64,000 nucleotides of DNA, from assembly GCF_001404985.1 (NCBI RefSeq), contig NZ_JRLF01000015.1:1-64000 (forward strand), written 5' to 3'. The notes under the pieces are model-generated. The model searched no databases, was not told where the DNA came from, and saw nothing but the letters and a program-made list of their open reading frames with translations. Positions 8,766 to 16,844 of the stretch are shown piece after piece. This stretch comes from Flavobacterium aquidurense. Its GTDB lineage: Bacteria; Bacteroidota; Bacteroidia; Flavobacteriales; Flavobacteriaceae. The translations under genes were made by a program, and so were the position numbers. Position 1 is the first letter of the stretch, and each line of letters begins with the position of its first letter.

Positions 8766-9377
8766 TTAAAGCGCAAATTCCTTAACGGCAGTCAAAGCTT
8801 TTGGCAAAGCATTTTCGGCAAAATCAGGAATTGCAGTTCCTTCTACACGAAAAGTAGTAATATCTGTTATTCCTAAAAAGCCTAAAACGGTGCGCAGATA
8901 TGTTTCTGAAAAATCATAACTTTTATAAGGTCCTTCAGAAAATATAGCACCGGAGGCAATAGATAAAAATACCTTCTTATTGATTAACAATCCTTTTGGT
9001 CCATTCTCATCATAACTAAACGTTTTTCCTGATCTCGCAACCTGATCGATCCAGCCTTTTAATACAGCCGGAATTCCAAAATTATAAAGCGGTACACCAA
9101 TTATAATAATATCAGCTTCGATAACTTCTTTTGTTGCTTCATCAGAATATTTAAGTGCTTCTTTTTGTGCTTGCGTATGTTGATCTGCAGGAGTATAAAA
9201 AGCACTAATATCTACCGCATTCAAATATGGTAAAGGCGTTTTAGAAAGATCAAGCGTTTGTACCTGCGTTTCATGATATTCCGCTTTTATTTTCTCCAGA
9301 ATAGCATTCGATAATTGGTTACTAAATGAAGCATCACCTTTAATGCTTGTTATTATATTCAGAATCTTTTTGCTCAT
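8766..9377 (-). CDS. azoR: FMN-dependent NADH azoreductase / quinone reductase
   Basis: A 203-residue flavodoxin-fold enzyme that reduces azo dyes and, physiologically, quinones by two electrons using NADH and FMN. Supporting segments are the N-terminal phosphate-binding region (ITSIKGDASFSNQLSNAI), the VPLYNFGIPAVLKGWIDQVARSG block near residue 95, and the ASGAIF segment near 138. It is divergent from an HxlR regulator with a nested palindrome between them, the arrangement known for quinone- and disulfide-stress control of azoreductases in Bacillus (YodB, HypR). That role is inferred here from layout. Confidence 0.9.
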   Translation of the reverse strand: MSKKILNIITSIKGDASFSNQLSNAILEKIKAEYHETQVQTLDLSKTPLPYLNAVDISAFYTPADQHTQAQKEALKYSDEATKEVIEADIIIIGVPLYNFGIPAVLKGWIDQVARSGKTFSYDENGPKGLLINKKVFLSIASGAIFSEGPYKSYDFSETYLRTVLGFLGITDITTFRVEGTAIPDFAENALPKALTAVKEFAL

Positions 9378-9435
9378 ATTTATTATTGTTTTGTTTATGA
9401 TACAAACTTATCTACATTTGCTATCTCTTTTATAG

Positions 9436-9473
9436 TACTATCCTCAAGGATAGCGCTATCCTTGAGGATAGTA
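9436..9473. promoter_or_regulatory. Nested 38-bp palindromic operator between azoR and the HxlR gene
   Basis: The 38 bases form a perfect palindrome centred at 9454/9455, with outer TACTATCC (9436-9443) and GGATAGTA (9466-9473). Each half is itself an inverted repeat of CTATCCT and AGGATAG around two bases, giving four half-sites. Outer TACTAT/ATAGTA ends resemble HxlR-family operators. It lies 25 bases upstream of a TAAGTTTG -7 element for azoR and 47 bases upstream of a TACCTTTG before the regulator, a position that suits activation as well as repression. Confidence 0.75.
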
Positions 9474-9534
9474 ACGCATAAAATAAAAACGATACCGGAT
9501 AAAAGTTTCACAAACCTTAATACCTTTGAAAATT

Positions 9535-9897
9535 ATGAGTGTAAAAACAAAAGAATTAACTTGTGAGCCAGAAGAATGTCTGGCAGCATTGCGTCCGGTT
9601 CGAGATGCATTAGAAGTTTTAAGCGGAAGATGGAAATTACCCATATTGATCGCTTTATCAAACCGCCCAAAAAGATTCAAAGAGATTTCAAAAGACATCA
9701 ACGGAATTACAGATAAAATGCTTTCAAAAGAGCTGAAAGACCTTGAAATAAACAAGCTTGTTACCAGAACTGTTTATGATACTTTCCCCCCAACTGTGGA
9801 ATATGCTTCTACAGAACATAGCAAATCTTTGTCGGACGTAATCATGGCATTAAAAGACTGGGGAACTTTACATCGCAAAGAAATTATTGGAAATTAG
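9535..9897 (+). CDS. HxlR family winged-helix regulator, probable redox sensor
   Basis: A 120-residue HxlR-type protein whose core runs from LEVLSGRWKLPILIAL (about residue 26) through RFKEISKDINGITDKMLSKELKDLE (recognition helix) to the wing at TVEYASTE. Two cysteines lie near the N-terminus (Cys10 and Cys15), where redox-sensing members such as YodB and HypR carry their reactive thiol. I chose ATG at 9535; a TTG at 9526 would add three residues but overlaps a TACCTTTG promoter-like element. Divergent placement from azoR and the palindrome between them make local regulation of azoR the best guess. Confidence 0.88.
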   Translation: MSVKTKELTCEPEECLAALRPVRDALEVLSGRWKLPILIALSNRPKRFKEISKDINGITDKMLSKELKDLEINKLVTRTVYDTFPPTVEYASTEHSKSLSDVIMALKDWGTLHRKEIIGN

Positions 9898-9958
9898 ATA
9901 ATTAGACAGAAAAAGTTTAGATTTGGTTACCCAAATTATAAATTCATTCTGAATAATT

Positions 9959-12877
9959 ATGAAAAAAAACCTACTCTCCTATTTTCAAAAGAGGCAGCAG
10001 TTAAAGCATTTATTCTATGCTTTTTTTCTTTTGCTGTCATCTCAGGCAAATTGCCAGTATATTACACAAAACCTTGCTCCTACAGCTGTTATTAAAGAAG
10101 GGCTTTCATTAGAACAATCTTCTGACGGACGAATATTTATAGCAGAAAGAGCCGGAATTGTAAAAGTATTTCAAAACAATACCGTTTCAACAGTTTTTAC
10201 CGTAACCACTGTTACAGACAATGAACAGGGTTTACTTGGATTAACTTTGCATCCTGATTTCGCGACAAATGGCTACATTTATGTGTTTTATTCGATCAAT
10301 GACGGTGTAATCAGGCATAGAATTGAAAGAATACAAATCGACAATGCCAATCAGGTTGTAAGCAGGCAGGAAATTTTATTATTAGAACCTATTGGCGGCG
10401 GTTTTCATAACGGCGGTGATCTAAAATTCTTTAACGGATTTTTATATGTAACCGTTGGAGACAGCCAGCAGAATACAAATTCTCAGAATTTAGATACGTA
10501 TAAAGGAAAAATCCTTCGTCTTACAGAAGATGGACAGCCTGCGCCCGGAAATCCATTCTACGGAACTGGTTCTATACAAAGACAAAGCATATGGGTATAT
10601 GGTTTTAGAAATCCGTGGAGGCTTGTAGCCAATAAAACAGCCAATAAATTATTTGTTCTGGATGTTGGAACTTCATGGGAAGAAATCAATGAAATCAGCA
10701 ATCCTGCGATTCGCAATTATGCCTGGGGACATCCTCAGGGCGGCGACGGGAAACAAACCGAAACTGATTTGTTTACCAATCCCATATTTACTTATGCAAC
10801 CGGAAGTATTGGAAACGCTTTAACAAACGGGGTTCTTTATAACCCAACTACATCTCGATATCCTAATCTCGAAGGCAAATTTATCATTAAAGATTTTGTT
10901 CGAAATGAAATCCGTTCTTTTGATCCCAATATTGCTGATCCTGTCTCAACCGAATTTTATTCAGCTCCGCAGCAACAGGCGCTCGGTATGATGTTAGGCA
11001 ATGATGGCTATATTTATTATTGTGCTTATGGCAATAACGGTGCTTTAATTAAACTCGATTATATTGCCACAGCAGCTCCAACGATAGTAAATCATCCCAT
11101 TTCTCAGTCTATCATGCAAACTACTCCCGTAACCTTTACAGTTTCGGCAAGTGGTGTAGGACTTAGTTACCAATGGCAATTTAATACTGTAAATATTCCC
11201 GGAGCAAACGCAGTAAGTTATACTATACCAAGCGTTATGCCTGCAAATGCGGGTGCTTACAGGGTTATTGTGACCAATACTGCCGGTGATGCCACCAGTA
11301 ATGCTGCAACTTTAACTGTTACACCTTTTAGCAATGCACCAACTGTTACGATAGTTTCACCATTACCAACTTTAAAATGGAATGCTGATGATGTGATTCA
11401 TTTTGAAGCCAATGGTACTGATATCGAAGACGGAGCATTACCTGCAAGTGCTTATTCGTGGAATATGGATCTCTTTCACGAAGATATTCCCGGAGCAGGA
11501 CATTCACATCCCGGTGCAAGTCCGCAAGGCGTGAAATCCGGAAATTTTACAGCTTCTAATCAAGGAGAGAAAACACCAAATGTCTGGTATCGATTTACCG
11601 TAAAAGTTACAGACAGCAATGGTTTAACAGGAACTGCATTTGTAGATGTAAAACCAAATCTGGTCGATGTAACCGTAACAAGTTCACCGGCTTTACTGGC
11701 TTTAGAATTCAATCAAAAACCGGTTGCCGCGCCATCTACAAAACAAGTAGTCGCCAATGCGGCTTTACAGACTTTAAATGCTCCTACCCCGCAATATATT
11801 GAAAATATAAGATATGATTTTGACCATTGGAATCATGGAGGAGCTGCGAATCAGACTTTTAAAGCACCTGCAAACGGTACGATAACCTATACCGCAGTTT
11901 ATACCGCTACTACATTGCCTAATGCACCCTATTTAGGAGTTGCAGCGCAAATTCCGGGTATTATCGAAGCCGAAAATTATGATGTAGGTCCAAGTGCTTA
12001 TTTTGATAGCAATGGCGGTGGTGATACTGCCTACAGAGCCGGTGATGGCGTAGGAACCGAAGTTTGTAACGAAGGTGGTTTTAATCTTGCCTACGTTGCT
12101 AAAAGCGAATGGCTTAAATACACCACAAAAATTAATACAACAGGCAATTATACGATCAATTTAAGAATTGCATCGCCTTATGCCAATAGAAAGCTACATC
12201 TTGAAGTCGATGGTATAAATGCAACCGGAACGGTCAATATACCTAATACAGGAGGTTTTCAGGCCTGGCAAACAACTGCAATTCCTAATATTCCATTAAC
12301 TGCGGGTACACATGTTATTACTTTATTTTTTGAAGAAAATGATATTAATGTCAATAAAATGGAATTTGTATTAACCGGAAGCACAACAGCTCCAATTGCT
12401 GATTATGAAGTAAATACACAAATGGGATGTTTGAACAATGCTGTTACTTTTACCTCTGTTTCAATAGGAACTGTTGATAATTATGTCTGGAATTTTGGCG
12501 ATGGCGCACAACCCGCAACTGCAACAGGAATTGGTCCGCATAGCGTAATTTATGGTACCGAAGGAACAAAAACCGTTTCATTGACTGTAAGCAACACAAT
12601 TGGCAATAATAAAAAAGAAACAGCTTACATGATTCATAATTGTACGCTTGGCATCGAAAATCCAAACCAGGAATCAAATAAAATCAGCATTTTTCCTAAT
12701 CCCTCAACGGGAGTATTTCACTTGTCAAAAGAGTTAGAATGGACTGTTTATTCTCCTTTGGGAATTAAAGTAAAACAAGGATCAGGAAGTTTAATTTCTA
12801 TTTCAGAACAGCCTTCAGGAATCTATTTTGTAAAAACAAATGCCGGCAGTAAATCCATTTCTATTAGCAAACAGTAA
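9959..12877 (+). CDS. Secreted PQQ-type sugar dehydrogenase with Ig-like, CBM6, PKD and T9SS sorting domains
   Basis: A 972-residue multidomain protein. After a signal peptide (about 1-33) comes a six-bladed propeller of the soluble quinoprotein glucose/sorbosone dehydrogenase class (about 35-365, with EGLSLEQSSDGRIFIAERAG, GGFHNGGDLKF and VYGFRNPWRL). An Ig-like domain (about 375-455), a poorly defined beta region (about 460-650), a CBM6 carbohydrate-binding domain (about 655-800, starting IPGIIEAENYDVG), a PKD domain (about 805-895, VWNFGDGAQPATATG) and a type IX secretion C-terminal sorting domain (about 905-972, ISIFPNPSTGVFHL) follow. It is expected to be exported through the T9SS and act on polysaccharide-bound or free sugars outside the cell, with PQQ and Ca as cofactors. 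PQQ synthesis genes are not in the window. Confidence 0.88.
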   Translation: MKKNLLSYFQKRQQLKHLFYAFFLLLSSQANCQYITQNLAPTAVIKEGLSLEQSSDGRIFIAERAGIVKVFQNNTVSTVFTVTTVTDNEQGLLGLTLHPDFATNGYIYVFYSINDGVIRHRIERIQIDNANQVVSRQEILLLEPIGGGFHNGGDLKFFNGFLYVTVGDSQQNTNSQNLDTYKGKILRLTEDGQPAPGNPFYGTGSIQRQSIWVYGFRNPWRLVANKTANKLFVLDVGTSWEEINEISNPAIRNYAWGHPQGGDGKQTETDLFTNPIFTYATGSIGNALTNGVLYNPTTSRYPNLEGKFIIKDFVRNEIRSFDPNIADPVSTEFYSAPQQQALGMMLGNDGYIYYCAYGNNGALIKLDYIATAAPTIVNHPISQSIMQTTPVTFTVSASGVGLSYQWQFNTVNIPGANAVSYTIPSVMPANAGAYRVIVTNTAGDATSNAATLTVTPFSNAPTVTIVSPLPTLKWNADDVIHFEANGTDIEDGALPASAYSWNMDLFHEDIPGAGHSHPGASPQGVKSGNFTASNQGEKTPNVWYRFTVKVTDSNGLTGTAFVDVKPNLVDVTVTSSPALLALEFNQKPVAAPSTKQVVANAALQTLNAPTPQYIENIRYDFDHWNHGGAANQTFKAPANGTITYTAVYTATTLPNAPYLGVAAQIPGIIEAENYDVGPSAYFDSNGGGDTAYRAGDGVGTEVCNEGGFNLAYVAKSEWLKYTTKINTTGNYTINLRIASPYANRKLHLEVDGINATGTVNIPNTGGFQAWQTTAIPNIPLTAGTHVITLFFEENDINVNKMEFVLTGSTTAPIADYEVNTQMGCLNNAVTFTSVSIGTVDNYVWNFGDGAQPATATGIGPHSVIYGTEGTKTVSLTVSNTIGNNKKETAYMIHNCTLGIENPNQESNKISIFPNPSTGVFHLSKELEWTVYSPLGIKVKQGSGSLISISEQPSGIYFVKTNAGSKSISISKQ

Positions 12878-12920
12878 TATTTAAAGTGCTGAATGTACTA
12901 AAGTATTAATTTTAGAGAAT

Positions 12921-12966
12921 AATAAAACCCTGCATTCCCTAGATTTTGGGATTGTAGGGTTTTATT
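12921..12966. terminator. Bidirectional terminator
   Basis: AATAAAACCCTGCA (12921-12934) pairs with TGTAGGGTTTTATT (12953-12966) with one G:T wobble, and TCCC/GGGA extend the stem inside. It separates the convergent sugar dehydrogenase and S41 peptidase genes. Confidence 0.75.
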
Positions 12967-13013
12967 ATTATTGCCCGTCTAAAGTGGCAAAATCAGAGAA
13001 TTTATCTTTTATT

Positions 13014-14342
13014 TTATTCTTTTTTATAGAACTTTTCTTGTCCGTCCTGATAAATTCTTTTAATTCCTGTTACGGCATTTTTCTCAGCAATAATTTTTAT
13101 ACGAAAAGTGTCAATTCCATCAATTATGAATAAATCCTGCTCCAGCGGAATCAATAAAAAAGTGGCTATATTATTCCACTTATAATATAAATTACTGCCT
13201 TCATACGCCAATTCAGATTTCCCATAATGTCCCTGATATGATTTTAAAATTGTACTGTCGACTTTTACTGTTTTTTGTCTGTTTTTAATAACCGGAATAT
13301 ACCAGTCCAGATTGTTTGATGAATCCGTATTTTTTGATGAAAGCTTTTGTATTGCCAGTAAATGTGCTGTATTTACGGCATCTTCGCTTTTGCATAAAAC
13401 ATCCGGCATAACTCCTTTTCCTTCAAAATCCGTATGGGTTACAGGATCTTTTACTTCACCGAAAGGAATGTTTATAGAAAAACCGTTTGGTAATACCTTT
13501 CGATCAATTGGATGCGCGCCTCCGGCAGTTTTTTCACCTACAATTGTGACGCGTTTTAAATTTTGAAGAGAATAACTCATCCATTCAGCAGCAGAAAAAG
13601 TAACCGAGCTAGTTAAAATATAAATATCGATATCTTCCAGACGTTTTCCGGGAACAGAAGGCAATAGCCACATTTCTCTATCTATTTTTTTTCTGTTCTT
13701 CTCGTAATAATAATATTTATACAACGGTAATTCTTTACCTGAATAAAAATAACTGCTTAGAAATTGTCCCATTTCCATAGCTCCTCCATTATTCTTTCGT
13801 AAATCTATGATGAGAGCATCAGTATTGTTTAAAAACTGCATGACAGAAGCTGCTTTTTCACTTGCTATGGCAGGATCTTCAAAATAATCAAATTGCAGAT
13901 AACCAATATTTCCCTCTAAAATTTGTGTCTTTTGAAACCCGAAATTTTTCTTTTTAGCTTCTGCTAACTCCTCTGCCTTAATTTTTTTGAGTATTTCTTT
14001 ATCTTCTTTTTTCAGTTGATTTTCTGACCATTCGGGATCATAAATTACTGAAAAATGCAAATCTTTGCTAACCTCTATAAGATCTGCACTTAATTTACTG
14101 GCAAATTCATTTGGTTTGACAACGTCTTTATAAAGCCCTTTTTTGTAATTTTCATTCAGTTTCTTTTTAATATCTCCAATAGCATTTGGGCGTATATAGA
14201 ATTCTTCGAGCTCTTTGGTCAGCGAATCAATAATTTGTTTTTTATTTAATTCAGTAAGAGTAACATCCTTTGCAGCCGGGTCTTTTTGCGAATACGCAAC
14301 AATTGAAAATGAAAGGAATAGTATAGCTAATAGCTGTTTCAT
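13014..14342 (-). CDS. S41 family peptidase (IRBP/tail-specific protease-like)
   Basis: A 442-residue exported protein with a signal peptide (about 1-19, ending AYSQ). The helical N-terminal region (about 30-130) precedes the S41 core (about 140-335). The core has GYLQFDYF, the DALIIDLRKNNGG substrate-binding loop near residue 175, and the nucleophile region SSVTFSAAEW with Ser250 the likely catalytic serine, then VGEKTAGGAHP. The usual FGKG Lys of CtpA is replaced by GGAHP, as in the retinoid-binding-protein-like branch. There is no clear PDZ domain. A C-terminal beta-rich extension (about 360-442) resembles the DUF3471-type tail of such enzymes. It is three bases downstream of a MarR gene and so is likely under that regulator. 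Confidence 0.85.
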   Translation of the reverse strand: MKQLLAILFLSFSIVAYSQKDPAAKDVTLTELNKKQIIDSLTKELEEFYIRPNAIGDIKKKLNENYKKGLYKDVVKPNEFASKLSADLIEVSKDLHFSVIYDPEWSENQLKKEDKEILKKIKAEELAEAKKKNFGFQKTQILEGNIGYLQFDYFEDPAIASEKAASVMQFLNNTDALIIDLRKNNGGAMEMGQFLSSYFYSGKELPLYKYYYYEKNRKKIDREMWLLPSVPGKRLEDIDIYILTSSVTFSAAEWMSYSLQNLKRVTIVGEKTAGGAHPIDRKVLPNGFSINIPFGEVKDPVTHTDFEGKGVMPDVLCKSEDAVNTAHLLAIQKLSSKNTDSSNNLDWYIPVIKNRQKTVKVDSTILKSYQGHYGKSELAYEGSNLYYKWNNIATFLLIPLEQDLFIIDGIDTFRIKIIAEKNAVTGIKRIYQDGQEKFYKKE

Positions 14343-14345
14343 AAG

Positions 14346-14786
14346 TTATGAAGTTTTACAATTTGTGATTATTTTATTCAGGAGTTTATCAAGCAATTCA
14401 ATTTCATCAGGAGATAATCCGTCAAGCGCCGTGCTGCGATTGAGTTTAAAAACCGGAGTCAGTGATACAATCGTTTTTTTGCCTTTTTCGGTGATAACAA
14501 GTTTAGATTTTCTTTTATCCAAATCATTTATTTCTCTTGAGAGATAGTCTTTTTTAACCATCAATTCTATAATTCTTGTAATCGAAGCATTATCCTTAAA
14601 GATTAATTTAGCTATTTCTATTTGAGAAATCTGTACATTATCATTCAGGATAATCAATACTAAACACTGATCAACTGTAATATCACTTACAATCTTCTGG
14701 ATGTTTTTTTGGCAAATTTTCCTGTATTCCTTGATGGTTTGCTCTATAGTATAGAGAACTGTTCCGGTTGGTGTTTTTTGTTTCAT
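14346..14786 (-). CDS. MarR family transcriptional regulator
   Basis: A 146-residue winged-helix protein. The DNA-binding core is about residues 40-110, with ISQIEIAKLIFKDNASITRIIELMVKK as the helix-turn-helix and LDKRKSKLVITEKGK as the beta wing. It is the first gene of a two-gene operon with the S41 peptidase (three-base gap). Two identical palindromes upstream overlap the two promoter elements, which is the expected picture for autorepression relieved by a small ligand. The ligand is unknown. Confidence 0.92.
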   Translation of the reverse strand: MKQKTPTGTVLYTIEQTIKEYRKICQKNIQKIVSDITVDQCLVLIILNDNVQISQIEIAKLIFKDNASITRIIELMVKKDYLSREINDLDKRKSKLVITEKGKKTIVSLTPVFKLNRSTALDGLSPDEIELLDKLLNKIITNCKTS

Positions 14787-14810
14787 ATTTAAATTTTTAT
14801 CCTGAAATTT

Positions 14811-14851
14811 ATTTGATATATCAAATATAATTATTTATTTGATATATCAAA
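14811..14851 (-). promoter_or_regulatory. MarR promoter embedded in twin TTTGATATATCAAA operators
   Basis: Palindrome ATTTGATATATCAAAT (14811-14826) and a second copy TTTGATATATCAAA (14838-14851) have centres 26 bases apart. On the minus strand a promoter TTG (14850-14848), N18, TATATTTG (14829-14822) lies exactly within them, the -33 triplet inside the distal operator and the -7 overlapping the proximal one. Confidence 0.8.
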
Positions 14852-14881
14852 CATTATTTAATTTAAATTTCTGCAAACAAT

Positions 14882-14914
14882 AAACCCGACAGATTTTAAA
14901 AACCTGTCGGGTTT
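14882..14914. repeat. CCCGACAG palindromic repeat
   Basis: AAACCCGACAG (14882-14892) and CTGTCGGGTTT (14904-14914) are perfect arms identical to those at 8684-8725. There is no T-run on either side, so it is best seen as a dispersed palindromic element; it lies downstream of the minus-strand DapB-like gene's end and upstream of the MarR promoter. Confidence 0.65.
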
Positions 14915-14988
14915 GAAATATTGAAGTAAGTTTCTTTTGTAAATGACTTTTTTGAATGTTTTATTTGAGTTTTAAACTAACAATTTAT

Positions 14989-15738
14989 TTAAACAGCAAA
15001 ATAGGGCGACAATATATCTTCAAAATTGTATAACCCTTTTTGTTTGTGTTCTAAATTTTCAGCAACAAAGACAACTCCGTTTCCAAAAGCTTCTCTTGAA
15101 ATCGATTCGTGAATCAAGCGAACCGTTTGATACGGAAAGCCAAAAATAACCTCATGTTTACCCACGATTCCTCCTGCCCTGACCGAATTGATATTTTCTT
15201 TATCAACATCTAAGGCTTCAGCAATTTTTACCGCTGTTCCGGATGTTCCCTGCTTCATTTTAAAATGTTCTTCATTGACTTCTATATCCACCCAAGGCGC
15301 AATTTTCTTTAAAAATTTCGCTGCAAAAAGTAAATAATTTACTCCAAGCGTAATATTTGGGGACCAAAATACGGTGGTTTTATGAGCCAGTTTTTTTAGT
15401 AACTGAAGTTCTTTGTCTTTATAATGAGAGATTGCCGAGATTATTTTAATGTTGCGGTTTGCTGCAAGTTCTCCGTAGGTGTAAATGCCTTCATTTGACG
15501 AAAAATCAATAATCACATCAACCGGATGTTTGTCCAGTAATTCTTCCATCGTCGTTTTAGAACTCGAATATATTAATCCGGGTTCGTCTGACTGAATTCC
15601 AAAAAATTCGGGAACTGATCTATGTTCTAAAACAGTACTTTGTCTTAAAACCCACTCCAAACAAAATTTCTTGTTTTCCAGTAGTATTGATGCTACTGAT
15701 TTTCCAGTCTTCCCGAATCCGATTAATCCTATTTTCAT
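14989..15738 (-). CDS. DapB-like dihydrodipicolinate reductase paralogue
   Basis: A 249-residue protein with the DapB fold: an N-terminal Rossmann domain (MKIGLIGFGKTGKSVA, and VIIDFSSNEG near residue 85) and the C-terminal dimerisation/substrate domain (VNEEHFKMKQGTSGTAVKIAE near 158, ending FVAENLEHK). True DapB carries a double-His EIHHxxKxDAPSGTA motif; here the second His is Phe and the DAP part is replaced by GT, while the Lys and the SGTA core remain. It is therefore probably a reductase for a related substrate rather than, or in addition to, the lysine-pathway enzyme. It stands alone with no lysine genes nearby. Confidence 0.75.
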   Translation of the reverse strand: MKIGLIGFGKTGKSVASILLENKKFCLEWVLRQSTVLEHRSVPEFFGIQSDEPGLIYSSSKTTMEELLDKHPVDVIIDFSSNEGIYTYGELAANRNIKIISAISHYKDKELQLLKKLAHKTTVFWSPNITLGVNYLLFAAKFLKKIAPWVDIEVNEEHFKMKQGTSGTAVKIAEALDVDKENINSVRAGGIVGKHEVIFGFPYQTVRLIHESISREAFGNGVVFVAENLEHKQKGLYNFEDILSPYFAV

Positions 15739-16267
15739 AATTTATTTTTTTATTGAGCAGAACGCCCGTTAACAGAAATTGACATTTTTTGAAACTAATG
15801 CCAAATCAAAAAATTTAATTATTATCTAAGTCGATAATTTAGTTGATTCGTAAAAATAGAAATATTATAACGTAAACGCTTAGTATTGTTGAGATTTGTA
15901 ACAAAAAAGAGGGTTGTTAACAGGAATAATAATGTGAAAATATAATCTAAAGGAATAAAGATTTTTAGCAAAGTGATAGCGAATTGATGAAGCAAGTCAG
16001 AATATAAACTCAAAAATATTTGTCGAATAACTTGTGCAATTTCTGGTTAGGGTCGAAATGATAAAAAAATGCAACTTTGGGAGATTAAATTTTCTCTAAT
16101 TTTTAATTAATCTTTAAGAATTCAATAATATTTCCGATTAATACTACAGATAATTTCCGCCATAATATATAGAAAAAAATAGACGTAAAAAAAACTTTAG
16201 GAATGTACAACTACATTTATTTTCAGTAGATTTACGACCTGATTACCTCAAATAAAATCAGTAAATA
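15739..16267. other. Intergenic region without a recognisable gene
   Basis: This 529-base AT-rich stretch separates the divergent DapB-like and DUF1810 genes. I see no convincing reading frame, RNA gene, hairpin terminator or complete TTG/TAnnTTTG promoter. A TAGATTTA at 16227-16234 resembles a weak -7 element for the DUF1810 gene. Confidence 0.4.
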
Positions 16268-16699
16268 ATGGCTTACAATAATAAAGAATTGGTTCGTTTT
16301 TTAGACGCTCAAAATAAATTATACCTGTCTGCACTTTCAGAAATTAAAAAAGGAAAAAAAGAATCTCCGTGGATGTGGTTTATTTTTCCTCAGATAAAAG
16401 GATTAGGATCTTGCGATACCTCAAAATTCTATGAAATAAAAAATGCAGATGAAGCAATAGCCTTTTTAGAACATCCAATTCTGGGAAAACATCTCATCGA
16501 AATTACTGCCGAATTAATCAAAACGGATGAAAAAACAGCCGAAGAAATCTTTGGAAATCCGGATAATGAAAAATTACAATCCTGTATGACTTTATTTGCC
16601 AGTATTCAAAATACAGAACCTGTTTTTAATGATGTATTGGATAAATATTTTGACGGATCGTCTGATTTTCATACCCTGCAATTGTTGTATAATTTTTAG
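16268..16699 (+). CDS. DUF1810 family protein
   Basis: A 143-residue cytoplasmic protein of the DUF1810 family (sometimes called calpastatin-like), of unknown function. Diagnostic elements are the start LVRFLDAQNKLYLSALSEIK, the SPWMWFIFPQIKGLG motif (about residues 34-48), LEHPILGKHL near 67, IFGNPDNEKLQSCMTLFA near 98 and the C-terminal LDKYFDG and DFHTLQLL segments. No neighbours suggest a role. Confidence 0.88.
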   Translation: MAYNNKELVRFLDAQNKLYLSALSEIKKGKKESPWMWFIFPQIKGLGSCDTSKFYEIKNADEAIAFLEHPILGKHLIEITAELIKTDEKTAEEIFGNPDNEKLQSCMTLFASIQNTEPVFNDVLDKYFDGSSDFHTLQLLYNF

Positions 16700-16773
16700 A
16701 TTTGCAGAACATATAAAAGTAAAATAATCTTAAAATAATATCCAGCTTTTAATGGATTTATAAATAAGATATC

Positions 16774-16794
16774 TATATTTGCAACCAAGTTGCA
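16774..16794 (+). promoter_or_regulatory. -7 element overlapping a TGCAAC/GTTGCA inverted repeat
   Basis: TATATTTG (16774-16781) fits the TAnnTTTG consensus. Overlapping it, TGCAAC (16780-16785) and GTTGCA (16789-16794) form an inverted repeat around three bases, where a repressor would block the start of transcription. It is upstream of the exported His/Cys protein and the ABC/TonB operon. No good -33 triplet was seen. Confidence 0.45.
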
Positions 16795-16844
16795 TTAGAT
16801 AAAAACTCACAAAGTCCGCGTAAACAGTAGGATTTTAAACAGAA

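Noticed and set aside
15822..16013. A 63-codon minus-strand frame with hydrophobic residues in the gap before the DUF1810 gene
   Set aside because: The composition is what AT-rich non-coding DNA gives, no promoter or family is recognisable, and it overlaps nothing that supports translation.
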